Positions 1 through 5,497 of a DNA stretch of 6,219 nt are shown here, in pieces. The DNA lies in the NCBI GenBank assembly GCA_014237955.1, contig JABABY010000125.1, forward strand, positions 1 through 6,219, given 5' to 3'. The notes below the pieces were generated by a model, which was not told where the DNA came from, searched no databases, and saw only the letters and a list, made by a program, of their open reading frames with translations. The stretch is from Planctomycetota bacterium (GTDB lineage Bacteria; Planctomycetota; Planctomycetia; Pirellulales; UBA7805). Made by a program: the position numbers and the translations under genes. The stretch's first letter is position 1; every line of letters begins with the position of its first letter.

Positions 1-909
1 ACCAGCCGCCTTGCCTATCTCGGAAGCGATTTCCCCTACTCGATGGGCCTTGGGTAGCATCGCCCCTTTCCGTTTTGCTGCTGGCTTGAATACACGACCG
101 CTACGATCACTCTCTGGTGTTGCCAACAGAAATTCCTCAAAAACAGGAGCCAGCGGAAGGACACGATCCTCGTTGCCTTTCTCCATGTCGGCTGGAATGC
201 GGAGCTTGACTCTTCTGCCGGCCGTATCAACACAAAGTTGGTCGTCGCGGTCCCACCAAAGCTCCAGCGACTCCTCTAATCGCAAACCCGACCACCACAT
301 TCCATTCAAATAATGGGTCCAGGAATCGGCGGCATGGGCGTGTACGATACCAGGGGCCTTCTGTAGCATTCTCTCAAACTCTTCATAAGTGATCGGCCTG
401 CCTTTCATCACCTTCGACTTCTTTGCTCGCTTAGGCATCTCTATGGCGGGCGTCGCAACAATGATCTGCATGCGTGCAGCCCAGTTCAACGCGGCTTGGA
501 GGTGTGCCATGTGTCCTTTGATTGTGGACTCTTTTAACCCTTTCTGGCGAAGCCGGCTCTGAAGGTAGCTGATCCTATCGGCCGTCATCTGTGAAACCCT
601 GTCGGGACTAAGGATCTTCTCGACAGCATTGAATACCGACGACACCTTTTTGTCGGTCGTATCAGCCAGACTCGCAAGCACCTCGTCTTCGTAACGACGT
701 CTAAACTCATCCCAAGTAACCTTGGACGGTGGCTGATACCTACCTGCTTGTAACTCTGCCTCCCACTTCGCTGCGACTCTTTCCGCCTCTCGCCGGTTTG
801 CGGTACCGGTCGACCGTGTCTTTTTCCGACCAGTCACCGGATCCCTGTATTGCATCTGCAGAAACTTTCGATCACCAAACCGAACGACATTGACGCTAAT
901 CGTTTCCAT
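1..909 (-). CDS. Tyrosine recombinase / site-specific integrase, C-terminus missing (window edge)
   Basis: The frame is open for 303 codons from ATG at 909 down to base 1, so the gene runs off the left edge. The N-terminal ~50 residues (FGDRKFLQMQYRDPVTGRKK, then STGTANRREAE) resemble an arm-binding domain. Residues ~65-165 resemble the SAM-like core-binding domain (HMAHLQAALNWAARM). Around residue 183 (GRPITYEEFERML) the catalytic domain begins. The first catalytic arginine is R210 in SGLRLEESLEL, and the β-hairpin region with KGNEDRVLPL holds the likely catalytic lysine. The HxxR and tyrosine boxes would lie beyond the window. The start has GAGGG five bases upstream and follows a good promoter. 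Family knowledge: such enzymes integrate and excise mobile elements. The sequence style matches planctomycete integrases I recall. Whether the C-terminus is intact cannot be seen. It is divergent from the HTH gene. Confidence 0.93.
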   Translation of the reverse strand, partial: METISVNVVRFGDRKFLQMQYRDPVTGRKKTRSTGTANRREAERVAAKWEAELQAGRYQPPSKVTWDEFRRRYEDEVLASLADTTDKKVSSVFNAVEKILSPDRVSQMTADRISYLQSRLRQKGLKESTIKGHMAHLQAALNWAARMQIIVATPAIEMPKRAKKSKVMKGRPITYEEFERMLQKAPGIVHAHAADSWTHYLNGMWWSGLRLEESLELWWDRDDQLCVDTAGRRVKLRIPADMEKGNEDRVLPLAPVFEEFLLATPESDRSGRVFKPAAKRKGAMLPKAHRVGEIASEIGKAAG

Positions 910-955
910 CGCACCCTCGAAAAATTACTCTTGTGACAAACCGCTTATTTCCTCT

Positions 956-979
956 ATTATATAACGATCGTTATATAAT
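956..979. promoter_or_regulatory. Perfect 24-bp palindrome, likely operator
   Basis: The half-site ATTATATAACGA is followed directly by its exact reverse complement, with no spacer or mismatch. The site is centred between the divergent integrase and HTH genes and covers the integrase -10 box. HTH dimers of the Cro/CI type bind such two-fold symmetric sites, so the neighbouring 67-residue HTH protein is the natural candidate ligand. A rightward -10-like TATAAT (974-979) is generated by the same symmetry but lacks a good -35. An alternative rightward pair is TTGTGA (931-936), 18 bp, TATTAT (955-960). Confidence 0.6.
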
Positions 980-984
980 GGCAA
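956..984 (-). promoter_or_regulatory. Leftward promoter for the integrase
   Basis: On the minus strand, TTGCCA (984-979) is followed by 17 bp and then TATAAT (961-956), a near-consensus sigma-70-type promoter. It lies 47 nt upstream of the integrase ATG. The spacer and -10 box fall inside a perfect palindrome, so a protein bound there would block RNA polymerase. Only the sequence match is seen; use as a promoter is inferred. Confidence 0.6.
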
Positions 985-1021
985 ACCAAATGGCTGAAAC
1001 TTCTAACGGCAAGTGGGCTTC

Positions 1022-1225
1022 ATGTCTCCGCAACAACTCCCCCGCCTATTGCGAAAAGAAATCAAGCGGCGTGCCCTGAGTCAGTACCGAATCGCTGAGG
1101 ATACTGGCATTAAACAACCGTCGCTGAGCAGATTTCTCAACGGCGGATCACTAAAGATGGAAACGGCGGCCGTTTTGCTCGACTACCTGGGTTACGAAGT
1201 CCGACCTAAACGGCGGCATCAATGA
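1022..1225 (+). CDS. Small Cro/CI (XRE)-like helix-turn-helix regulator
   Basis: A 67-residue protein from ATG 1022. GTG 1013 would add three residues and cannot be excluded; AAGTGGG just before the ATG is a weak ribosome site that favours 1022. Nearly the whole chain is one HTH domain. The segment YRIAEDTGIKQPSLSRFLNG carries the turn-and-recognition helix pattern of XRE repressors, followed by LKMETAAVLLDYLGYEV (helices 4-5) and a basic tail PKRRHQ. This compact form is common beside planctomycete integrases and toxin/defence genes, as far as I recall. It is divergent from the integrase and separated by the palindrome, so it probably represses the integrase and itself. There is no dimerisation or peptidase domain, so it is not a LexA/CI-type self-cleaving repressor. 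Confidence 0.85.
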   Translation: MSPQQLPRLLRKEIKRRALSQYRIAEDTGIKQPSLSRFLNGGSLKMETAAVLLDYLGYEVRPKRRHQ

Positions 1226-1278
1226 GCCGAGGGCAGTTCTCGTCTCTAAGCGTCAACAAGGCGAGTACTGCAGTTCAC

Positions 1279-1334
1279 CGTCCACTGCGTCCATGCGTCC
1301 AACTTTCATATGACTCTATTCATGGTTGGACGCA
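1279..1334. repeat. CGTCCA repeat cluster with inverted copy
   Basis: CGTCCA occurs at 1279, 1288 and 1296 (the last two within a tandem 8-mer TGCGTCCA at 1286-1301), and inverted as TGGACG at 1327. The 10-bp sequence TGCGTCCAAC (1294-1303) is perfectly inverted at 1325-1334 with a 21-bp loop. There is no T-run on either strand, so it is not a simple intrinsic terminator. It lies in the gap between the convergent HTH and HNH genes. It could be a protein-binding array, a recombinase accessory site or an RNA hairpin; the function is unknown. Confidence 0.5.
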
Positions 1335-1391
1335 ACGGACACTGTATTTCATCGGTTTCAGGTTTTGCTTTTCCGAGTTCCTCTGGATCGA

Positions 1392-2459
1392 TCAGGCAGA
1401 CTCCATTAACTGATTGATTGACTGGATCCAATCTTCGGTCAGGGGCACCATATTGCCCTTCCTCGTCCACGTCATGCCTGCGACATCAAATGTCCTCTGG
1501 TAAGCCCAGTTCGCGATACGGGCGGACGTGGGCAGGTCATGAAGCACGCTGTGGGCGTCGAATTCACTGACAAGTTGATCTCGGTGCTGGATGTTGCGTT
1601 CGGCCCACGCTGACAGGTAGGAGGCGGCCGCCAAGTGATCGGACTTTGCCGAGTTGCAGGTCTGGTGGGCGACCACAAAATTGTGGCCCAGATCGAGTGG
1701 GTACTTGGACCACGGGACGAAGTGGTCAACATGCCCCCCATGACGCTGCATGGGCTTTTCGCAATAGAAGCAGCGACCGGACTGAAGATCTTCGAGAATG
1801 TCTCTGACGTCACTCAGATCCGATCGCTCGCTACCAAAAAGGAACTCCGACAGGTCTGCTGTCGTCCCCAGTGTATCGTGATTGTGCCGGCGGATGTATC
1901 GGACCCAGGCGCCCCGCACGAGGTCGCCGATGAGACCGTAAAACTGCCGCAAGCAGAACGTCACTCCCGGCCGCAACTCAATTGATGTGCCTTTGACTTT
2001 GTTCTCGTACAGGAAATCAAAACTATCTTGTCCAACCGTCTGGAGCTTCCACAGTGGCATTTTGCAAACCACTTGGTCTACGTCCGTGACGAGTGACTTC
2101 CAACCCTTTGAGTCGCTTTTCGCAGTTGCCAACGAGTCCCCATGGTGTTGCCGGGCCTCGATGACATGTCGGATAACGGCGGCCTGTTTGCCTGTGTTCT
2201 GTCGCAGCACCTCGCCGGCCATCGGGTCGCTCTTGGGAACGTATGGCACGACCTGCCGCCAGTAATACTGTATGAACTTCTCGGCTATCAGCTTTGTGGA
2301 TACCGGCAGGGGTGCTCCGGTGTCGTCGCCTGCCTCGATGGCTATGTCTGCCAACGCCAACAGCAAAGCATACTTGTAGGTTGCCACGAACTGTCCCTCA
2401 CCGAGCAATCGCTGGAGGTTGGAGAGGAACTTGACCTGCTGCTCGGCGGTGGGGCTCAA
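1392..2459 (-). CDS. HNH endonuclease with unrecognised N-terminal domain
   Basis: A 355-residue protein. The HNH/ββα-metal nuclease domain spans ~228-280: a zinc site from C230/C233 (CFYCEK) and H265/C268 (HQTC), the core HVDHFVPW with likely catalytic H246, then HN at 259-260 and CNSAKSDH (K272, H275). All expected residues are present, so the nuclease looks active. The N-terminal ~200 residues are helical (ATYKYALLLALADIAIEAGD at ~26-45, then a WRQVVPY segment) and probably act in target recognition or regulation; I cannot name a family for them. The start is TTG at 2459, overlapping the HIT stop as TTGA and preceded by GGGAGGG at six-base spacing, which strongly supports this non-ATG start and translational coupling. 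It could be a restriction-type or defence nuclease. Substrate and any modification dependence are not visible. Confidence 0.9.
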   Translation of the reverse strand: MSPTAEQQVKFLSNLQRLLGEGQFVATYKYALLLALADIAIEAGDDTGAPLPVSTKLIAEKFIQYYWRQVVPYVPKSDPMAGEVLRQNTGKQAAVIRHVIEARQHHGDSLATAKSDSKGWKSLVTDVDQVVCKMPLWKLQTVGQDSFDFLYENKVKGTSIELRPGVTFCLRQFYGLIGDLVRGAWVRYIRRHNHDTLGTTADLSEFLFGSERSDLSDVRDILEDLQSGRCFYCEKPMQRHGGHVDHFVPWSKYPLDLGHNFVVAHQTCNSAKSDHLAAASYLSAWAERNIQHRDQLVSEFDAHSVLHDLPTSARIANWAYQRTFDVAGMTWTRKGNMVPLTEDWIQSINQLMESA

Positions 2460-2857
2460 CTCGGACCCTCCCAGTACGCTGCCTTATCAGGAATGACCCA
2501 CCGGATACCACCACGTGGATCCGGCACGTCGCCGTCAAACCGTGGAATGACGTGGACGTGAGCATGCGAGACAGTCTGGCCGGCCGCGATGCCATCGTTG
2601 ACACCGATATTGAAGCCTACAGGCGCTAGCTTCTCTTGCAGAAGCAAGCGGGTCTGCGAAACCAACTCCCAGAGTTGGACTAGGTCGGCGGCCGCAAGTT
2701 CAAAGACGCTTACGACGTGGCGGCGGGGAATAACAAGGGTGTGACCTTGGGAAGCCGGAAACGAGTCGGGAATGGCCACGGCGACATCGGTCGCTAACAA
2801 GACATTATGGCCGGTTGTGTTGCAAAACGGACAATCGTTTCTCGTGCTACGGTCCAT
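2456..2857 (-). CDS. HIT-family (histidine triad) nucleotide hydrolase/transferase
   Basis: A 133-residue protein, normal length for a single HIT domain. It has CPFC (C9, C12) near the N-terminus, as in many HIT proteins, then SQGHTLVIPRRH at ~37-48 and the triad HAHVHV with H98, H100 and H102. H100 should be the nucleophile that is transiently nucleotidylated. GFNIGVNDG at ~81-89 is the usual nucleotide-binding strand. After the triad comes a DPRGGIRWVIPDK segment (113-125). HIT proteins act on nucleoside phosphoramidates or dinucleoside polyphosphates in the cytoplasm. Its job in an operon with an HNH nuclease is unknown. The start ATG 2857 has AAGGA five bases upstream; an upstream ATG at 2870 is out of frame and stops at once. 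It is first gene of the two-gene unit. Confidence 0.93.
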   Translation of the reverse strand: MDRSTRNDCPFCNTTGHNVLLATDVAVAIPDSFPASQGHTLVIPRRHVVSVFELAAADLVQLWELVSQTRLLLQEKLAPVGFNIGVNDGIAAGQTVSHAHVHVIPRFDGDVPDPRGGIRWVIPDKAAYWEGPS

Positions 2858-2890
2858 TTCTATCCTTCATCAAAGGTAACCCACCGTTAA

Positions 2891-2910
2891 GTAATGCAAA
2901 CGAACATTAC
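2891..2910. promoter_or_regulatory. Dyad GTAATG-N8-CATTAC upstream of the HIT gene
   Basis: The two six-base arms are perfectly inverted around an eight-base centre, 34-53 bp before the HIT start codon. The position fits an operator or promoter-proximal regulator site for the HIT-HNH unit. The nearby promoter match (TTGTGA, 17 bp, TAATGT on the minus strand) is weak. Six-base arms can arise by chance, so this is tentative. Confidence 0.3.
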
Positions 2911-3003
2911 CAAGGGCTATAAACGCTCACAAGATGCCGAATCCGTTGCAGGATGGCTCGGATAGCTAAAGAAACGACATAAACACGTCATATTAACATG
3001 GAC

Positions 3004-3062
3004 CATCGCATAGCCATTACGCGATGACCCAATACCCCGTCTTTGCAGGCGGGCTTCTTTTT
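3004..3062 (+). terminator. Hairpin followed by intrinsic-terminator-like structure in the operon leader
   Basis: The first hairpin is CATCGC (3004-3009) with GCGATG (3021-3026). It is followed by CCCGTC (3036-3041) pairing with GGCGGG (3048-3053, one G-U pair), loop TTTGCA, then CTTCTTTTT. On the + strand this is a plausible Rho-independent terminator. It could end a small RNA starting in 2911-3003 or act as an attenuator for the operon that begins 68 bp later. No convincing promoter is visible between it and 3131. Confidence 0.5.
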
Positions 3063-3130
3063 GCGCAGTCCGCTCGGCTGCCGCGTTTTCACTAGACCAC
3101 TTCGATGGTCACAACCCCAGGAGATTTTCC

Positions 3131-3262
3131 ATGTCTGTTTTTCCGTACCGACTAATCAACCCTGAAGACATTGACCGCGTCACCAATGCCGTCACCGGCC
3201 ACGAGGTCTTGGACCTCACAGCCGTCAACCGCAGCCTCGCCGCTCTCGGCGAAAACATTTAA
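3131..3262 (+). CDS. 43-residue hypothetical protein, first gene of the operon
   Basis: ATG 3131 is preceded by AGGAGA at good spacing, and the stop TAA overlaps the ribosome site (AAGGAG) of the DUF932 gene. The frame therefore looks translated and coupled to its neighbour. The peptide begins MSVFPYRLINPEDIDRV and ends AVNRSLAALGENI. It is mildly acidic, probably helical, with no membrane segment or cysteines. I do not recognise a family. It could be a genuine small partner protein or a leader peptide that controls entry into the operon. Its position as first gene, 11 nt before the next start, supports it being real. Confidence 0.6.
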   Translation: MSVFPYRLINPEDIDRVTNAVTGHEVLDLTAVNRSLAALGENI

Positions 3263-3273
3263 GGAGCAAAACT

Positions 3274-4017
3274 ATGAATTTGTTACTGCACTGTGGTTCT
3301 CGCCGTGTCGAGCGCGAACAACTCGAATCTTTCCCCACACCGGCATCGACCCGGACGTGGCAACCAGTTCCCCATCATGTGTTTCTCAAGCAAGTTGAAT
3401 CAGCCATCACATCACACGGGCTCGCGCTCGGCAATCAAGCGCACGCACTTTGGCGCGATGGTAAGCGTTATTTTGGCCTGATGGAAATAACTGATTTGCG
3501 CCGTAGAGATTATGGTTTGGTAATCGGCTTACGAAACAGCCACGACAAGGCTCTAGCAGCCGGTGTAAGTCTCGGAAGTTGCGTCACGGTTTGTGACAAT
3601 CTTCTATTTACTGGCGATGTGGTGATTGCACGCAAGCACACACGGTTTGTAACGCGAGATTTACCAGAGTTAATTGATGGTGCCATCGTGCATTTGATGC
3701 AACTACGCAAGTTGCAGGACGAGCGAATTCAGACCTATAAAGCGCACTTTTTAAGTGATCGCATAGCGCATGATTTGGCGGTATGTGCCCTTGATGAAAA
3801 AGTGATTCCGGTCACGCGAATGCCGCTTTTGCTTGAGGAGTGGCGACGTCCGCGGCATCGAGAGTTTCGCCTCGGTGGTCGCACAGTATGGCGATTCTGC
3901 AATGCCGTGAGCGAAGCTGCCAAAGGCAATCTTCCCGCCCTGCCGCAGCGATCGGCGGCATTGCATCAATTGTTAGATGCCGAGTGCAAGTTCGATCAGC
4001 AACACACACTTAATTAA
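3274..4017 (+). CDS. DUF932 (phage/plasmid-related) protein
   Basis: A 247-residue protein. The start ATG 3274 has AAGGAG seven bases upstream. The core at ~80-118 (YGLVIGLRNSHDK, then GSCVTVCDNLLFTGD) matches the DUF932 pattern of a conserved RNSH/D turn followed by a VC-N-L strand, then ARKHT at 119-123. The N-terminal MNLLLHCGSRRVER and central HALWRDGKRYFGLMEI agree with planctomycete members I recall. The C-terminal half is helical (WRRPRH, VWRFCNAVSEAAKGNL, then a leucine-rich end). The family occurs in phages, plasmids and bacterial accessory DNA and is sometimes annotated as phage/plasmid-like; its biochemical function is unknown. The next gene starts 12 nt on, and the nuclease in the same operon suggests a role in DNA processing, recombination or replication. 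The length is close to other short members. Confidence 0.8.
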   Translation: MNLLLHCGSRRVEREQLESFPTPASTRTWQPVPHHVFLKQVESAITSHGLALGNQAHALWRDGKRYFGLMEITDLRRRDYGLVIGLRNSHDKALAAGVSLGSCVTVCDNLLFTGDVVIARKHTRFVTRDLPELIDGAIVHLMQLRKLQDERIQTYKAHFLSDRIAHDLAVCALDEKVIPVTRMPLLLEEWRRPRHREFRLGGRTVWRFCNAVSEAAKGNLPALPQRSAALHQLLDAECKFDQQHTLN

Positions 4018-4029
4018 GGAGGATGAGTC

Positions 4030-4452
4030 ATGCTAAAAATCAACATTGGACGCAGCCTCAAGGTCGGCGAGCCGAATTACGGTTCCAAAGGCGCGAGCGT
4101 GCATTTTGAGGTGGAGGTCGATCACGGCCTCGCCGAACAACCGCAGGCACTGCGTCAAAAAATCCGCGAACTGTTTGTCCAGGCCGCAGCGGCAGTCCGT
4201 GAAGAGTTGCATGGCCCGGATACCAACGGAAGCCATCGCCCCGCTGCCAACGGTCACCAGAGGACGCAGCGATTGGCAACCAGCAGTCAGGTCCGGGCAA
4301 TCCACGCCATTGCGAATCGTCAACGAACGAACCTGAGTGAGTTGCTTCAGGAGCTCGGCATCGGCCGCCTGGAGGAACTGTCTATCATTTCAGCCAGTGA
4401 ATTGATTGATAGACTCAAAAGCACCCAGAATATCGGCGGTGACCCATGTTAA
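4030..4452 (+). CDS. Two-part hypothetical protein with recombinase-associated C-terminal helical module
   Basis: A 140-residue protein. AGGAGG ends seven bases before ATG 4030, the best ribosome site in the window. Residues 1-62 form a compact domain: MLKINIGRSLKVGEP, a strand ASVHFEVEVDHG, then a long helix LRQKIRELFVQAAAAVREEL. Residues ~63-82 are a polar, disordered linker. Residues ~83-131 (ATSSQVRAIHAIANRQ ... LQELGIGRLEELS ... SASELIDRLK) match a small helical module that I recall at the C-termini of phage ssDNA-annealing and related DNA-metabolism proteins. That link is from memory and not searched. The stop overlaps the nuclease start by 7 nt, so the two are probably made together. 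A likely role is a DNA-binding or adaptor partner of the nuclease; this is an inference. Confidence 0.75.
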   Translation: MLKINIGRSLKVGEPNYGSKGASVHFEVEVDHGLAEQPQALRQKIRELFVQAAAAVREELHGPDTNGSHRPAANGHQRTQRLATSSQVRAIHAIANRQRTNLSELLQELGIGRLEELSIISASELIDRLKSTQNIGGDPC

Positions 4453-5234
4453 AAGCACTCGATCGGGATTATGTGAGTCACTCTGCAATCTCGACTTACC
4501 AGCAGTGTCCCCTGCGATATTATTTTCGCTACGTGGCAAATCTTCCTGAAGAGTTGATCTCAGCCGCGTTAGTTTTTGGAAGTGGAATTCATCGGGCCGC
4601 CGAGCATCATTTTGAAGCATTACTCGCTGGCAATGATGCTCCTTCGCTCGAGGCCCTACTAGAAACCTACGAGAGCATCTGGGAGCAGCGCAAGGATGAT
4701 CCGATCCAGTTTGGAAATAACGAGACGCGGCAATCGCTTCATGAACTTGCAAAGCGAATGCTCACCACATTCCAGGCGAGTGAGCTTGCAACTCCCAAAA
4801 GTAAAATCTGGGGCATTGAGGAAGAGATGCGTGGAAAGGTGATCGAGGGCTGTCCGGATTTACTTGCCCGCGTGGATCTGATTCTCGCAACCGAAAAGGA
4901 ATTACAGATAATCGATCTGAAAACAAGTCGTAGTCGATGGAAGAGCGGCCAGGCACAGAACCAGGCTGAGCAACTGTTACTTTACAGTGAATTGGCAAAG
5001 GAGATGGCCCCCGACAAAAAACTGCGTCTGCGATTTGCTGTCATTAGCAAAACTAAAACACCGTCCCTCGAAATGCATGATGTTTCGATTCACCCAGATC
5101 GCGTAGAGCGAACCAAACGAGTCGTACAGCGCGTCTGGAAAGCAATTCAGCAAGGTACATTTTATCCAAGCCCGTCGCCGATGGCGTGTCCTAGCTGTGC
5201 GTATCAGCAGGCTTGCCGCGACTGGCAAGGATAG
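4446..5234 (+). CDS. PD-(D/E)XK nuclease, RecB/Cas4-like with predicted 4Fe-4S cluster
   Basis: A 262-residue protein whose features match the Cas4/AddB-type nuclease fold. It opens with SAISTYQQCPLRYYFRY, carrying C21. GSGIHRAAEHHFE carries H49 of motif I. ARVDLIL has D144, IIDLKTS has D157 and K159 (motifs II/III), and QLLLY has Q176 and Y180. C248, C251 and C257 near the end (CPSC, then C six residues on) pair with C21 as the four ligands expected for an iron-sulfur cluster. All catalytic and cluster residues are intact. Relatives are DNA exonucleases or endonucleases that process ends, in recombination (AddB, RecB) or CRISPR adaptation (Cas4). There is no helicase domain, and no CRISPR array or cas1/cas2 is present here. 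The start ATG overlaps the previous gene by 7 nt with only a weak ribosome site, implying coupled translation. Confidence 0.9.
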   Translation: MLKALDRDYVSHSAISTYQQCPLRYYFRYVANLPEELISAALVFGSGIHRAAEHHFEALLAGNDAPSLEALLETYESIWEQRKDDPIQFGNNETRQSLHELAKRMLTTFQASELATPKSKIWGIEEEMRGKVIEGCPDLLARVDLILATEKELQIIDLKTSRSRWKSGQAQNQAEQLLLYSELAKEMAPDKKLRLRFAVISKTKTPSLEMHDVSIHPDRVERTKRVVQRVWKAIQQGTFYPSPSPMACPSCAYQQACRDWQG

Positions 5235-5247
5235 GAAAGGATTGCAT

Positions 5248-5376
5248 ATGGAAGTTCTGTTACTTGCGGTCGCTGCGACCGGCATTTGGGCTGGCAGTAA
5301 ATGCTACACGACCGGCAAGCGAATCGGGTCGCGCGGTGGTTATGCCGCTGGTCGCCGCCGAATGAGGCGCCGATGA
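5248..5376 (+). CDS. 42-residue hydrophobic/basic microprotein
   Basis: ATG 5248 has AAAGGA six bases upstream and lies 13 nt after the nuclease stop; the terminator begins right after the stop. The first ~16 residues (MEVLLLAVAATGIWAG) are hydrophobic, long enough for a short membrane anchor. A single Cys follows, then a glycine/arginine-rich tail: GKRIGSRGGYAAGRRR and MRRR. About a quarter of the chain is Arg or Lys, concentrated in the tail. This could be a membrane-anchored nucleic-acid-binding peptide. I vaguely recall similar short planctomycete proteins but cannot name a family. Tight packing between nuclease and terminator favours a real gene over chance. Confidence 0.6.
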   Translation: MEVLLLAVAATGIWAGSKCYTTGKRIGSRGGYAAGRRRMRRR

Positions 5377-5415
5377 GCGATGGCGGGGTTGGCTTCGGCC
5401 GCCTCGCTTTTTTTT
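5377..5415 (+). terminator. Rho-independent terminator of the DUF932-nuclease operon
   Basis: GCGA-T-GGCGG (5377-5386, one bulged T) pairs with CCGCCTCGC (5399-5407), followed by eight T residues (5408-5415). The loop contains GGC-TTCG-GCC, which can form a stable tetraloop hairpin of its own. It starts at the base after the microprotein stop codon. On the minus strand no T-run follows, so it acts only on rightward transcription. Confidence 0.9.
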
Positions 5416-5456
5416 AGCTATTGGGGAATAATCAGCGTTTGTGCCAATTTCCAGTT

Positions 5457-5476
5457 CAGCGCCAAGAGCTGCGCTG
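5457..5476 (-). other. Hairpin downstream of the outer-membrane protein gene
   Basis: CAGCGC (5457-5462) is inverted as GCGCTG (5471-5476) around an eight-base loop, 22 bases past the stop codon of the leftward porin-like gene. No T-run follows, so this is at best a weak or Rho-assisted 3' end or an mRNA-stabilising hairpin. Confidence 0.3.
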
Positions 5477-5497
5477 TCGAGCAAACGATCTGCGTGG

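Larger units (their letters stand above)
2858..3130. other. Intergenic region between divergent HIT-HNH unit and DUF932 operon
   Basis: This 273-bp stretch has no credible protein gene. Besides the dyad and the hairpin/terminator listed separately, it has a small hairpin GACCA (3095-3099)/TGGTC (3106-3110) just ahead of the ribosome site of the 43-aa gene. It must contain the promoters of both divergent units, but none matches consensus well. I recognise no riboswitch or tRNA here. Confidence 0.6.

Noticed and set aside
978..1079. 33-codon frame beginning at ATG 978 (MANQMAETSNGKW)
   Set aside because: It is out of frame with, and largely inside, the HTH gene and starts within the palindrome; no ribosome site and no family resemblance.
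1294..1334. The 10-bp inverted repeat as an intrinsic terminator for HTH or HNH
   Set aside because: A 21-base loop and no T-run on either strand make it a poor Rho-independent terminator.
1222..1413. 63-codon rightward frame whose ATG overlaps the HTH stop
   Set aside because: No recognisable domain, composition unlike its neighbours, spans the repeat cluster and runs antisense into the end of the HNH gene; the ATGA overlap alone is weak support.
1635..1985. 116-codon rightward frame antisense to the HNH domain
   Set aside because: The opposite strand carries all HNH residues; this frame shows no motif.
2142..2561. 139-codon rightward frame antisense to the HIT-HNH junction
   Set aside because: A shadow of two well-supported genes with intact catalytic motifs on the other strand; no promoter, ribosome site or domain.
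4446..5234. Calling the nuclease cas4 and inferring a CRISPR system
   Set aside because: No CRISPR repeats, cas1 or cas2 in the window; the same motifs occur in AddB and phage nucleases, so no gene symbol was given.
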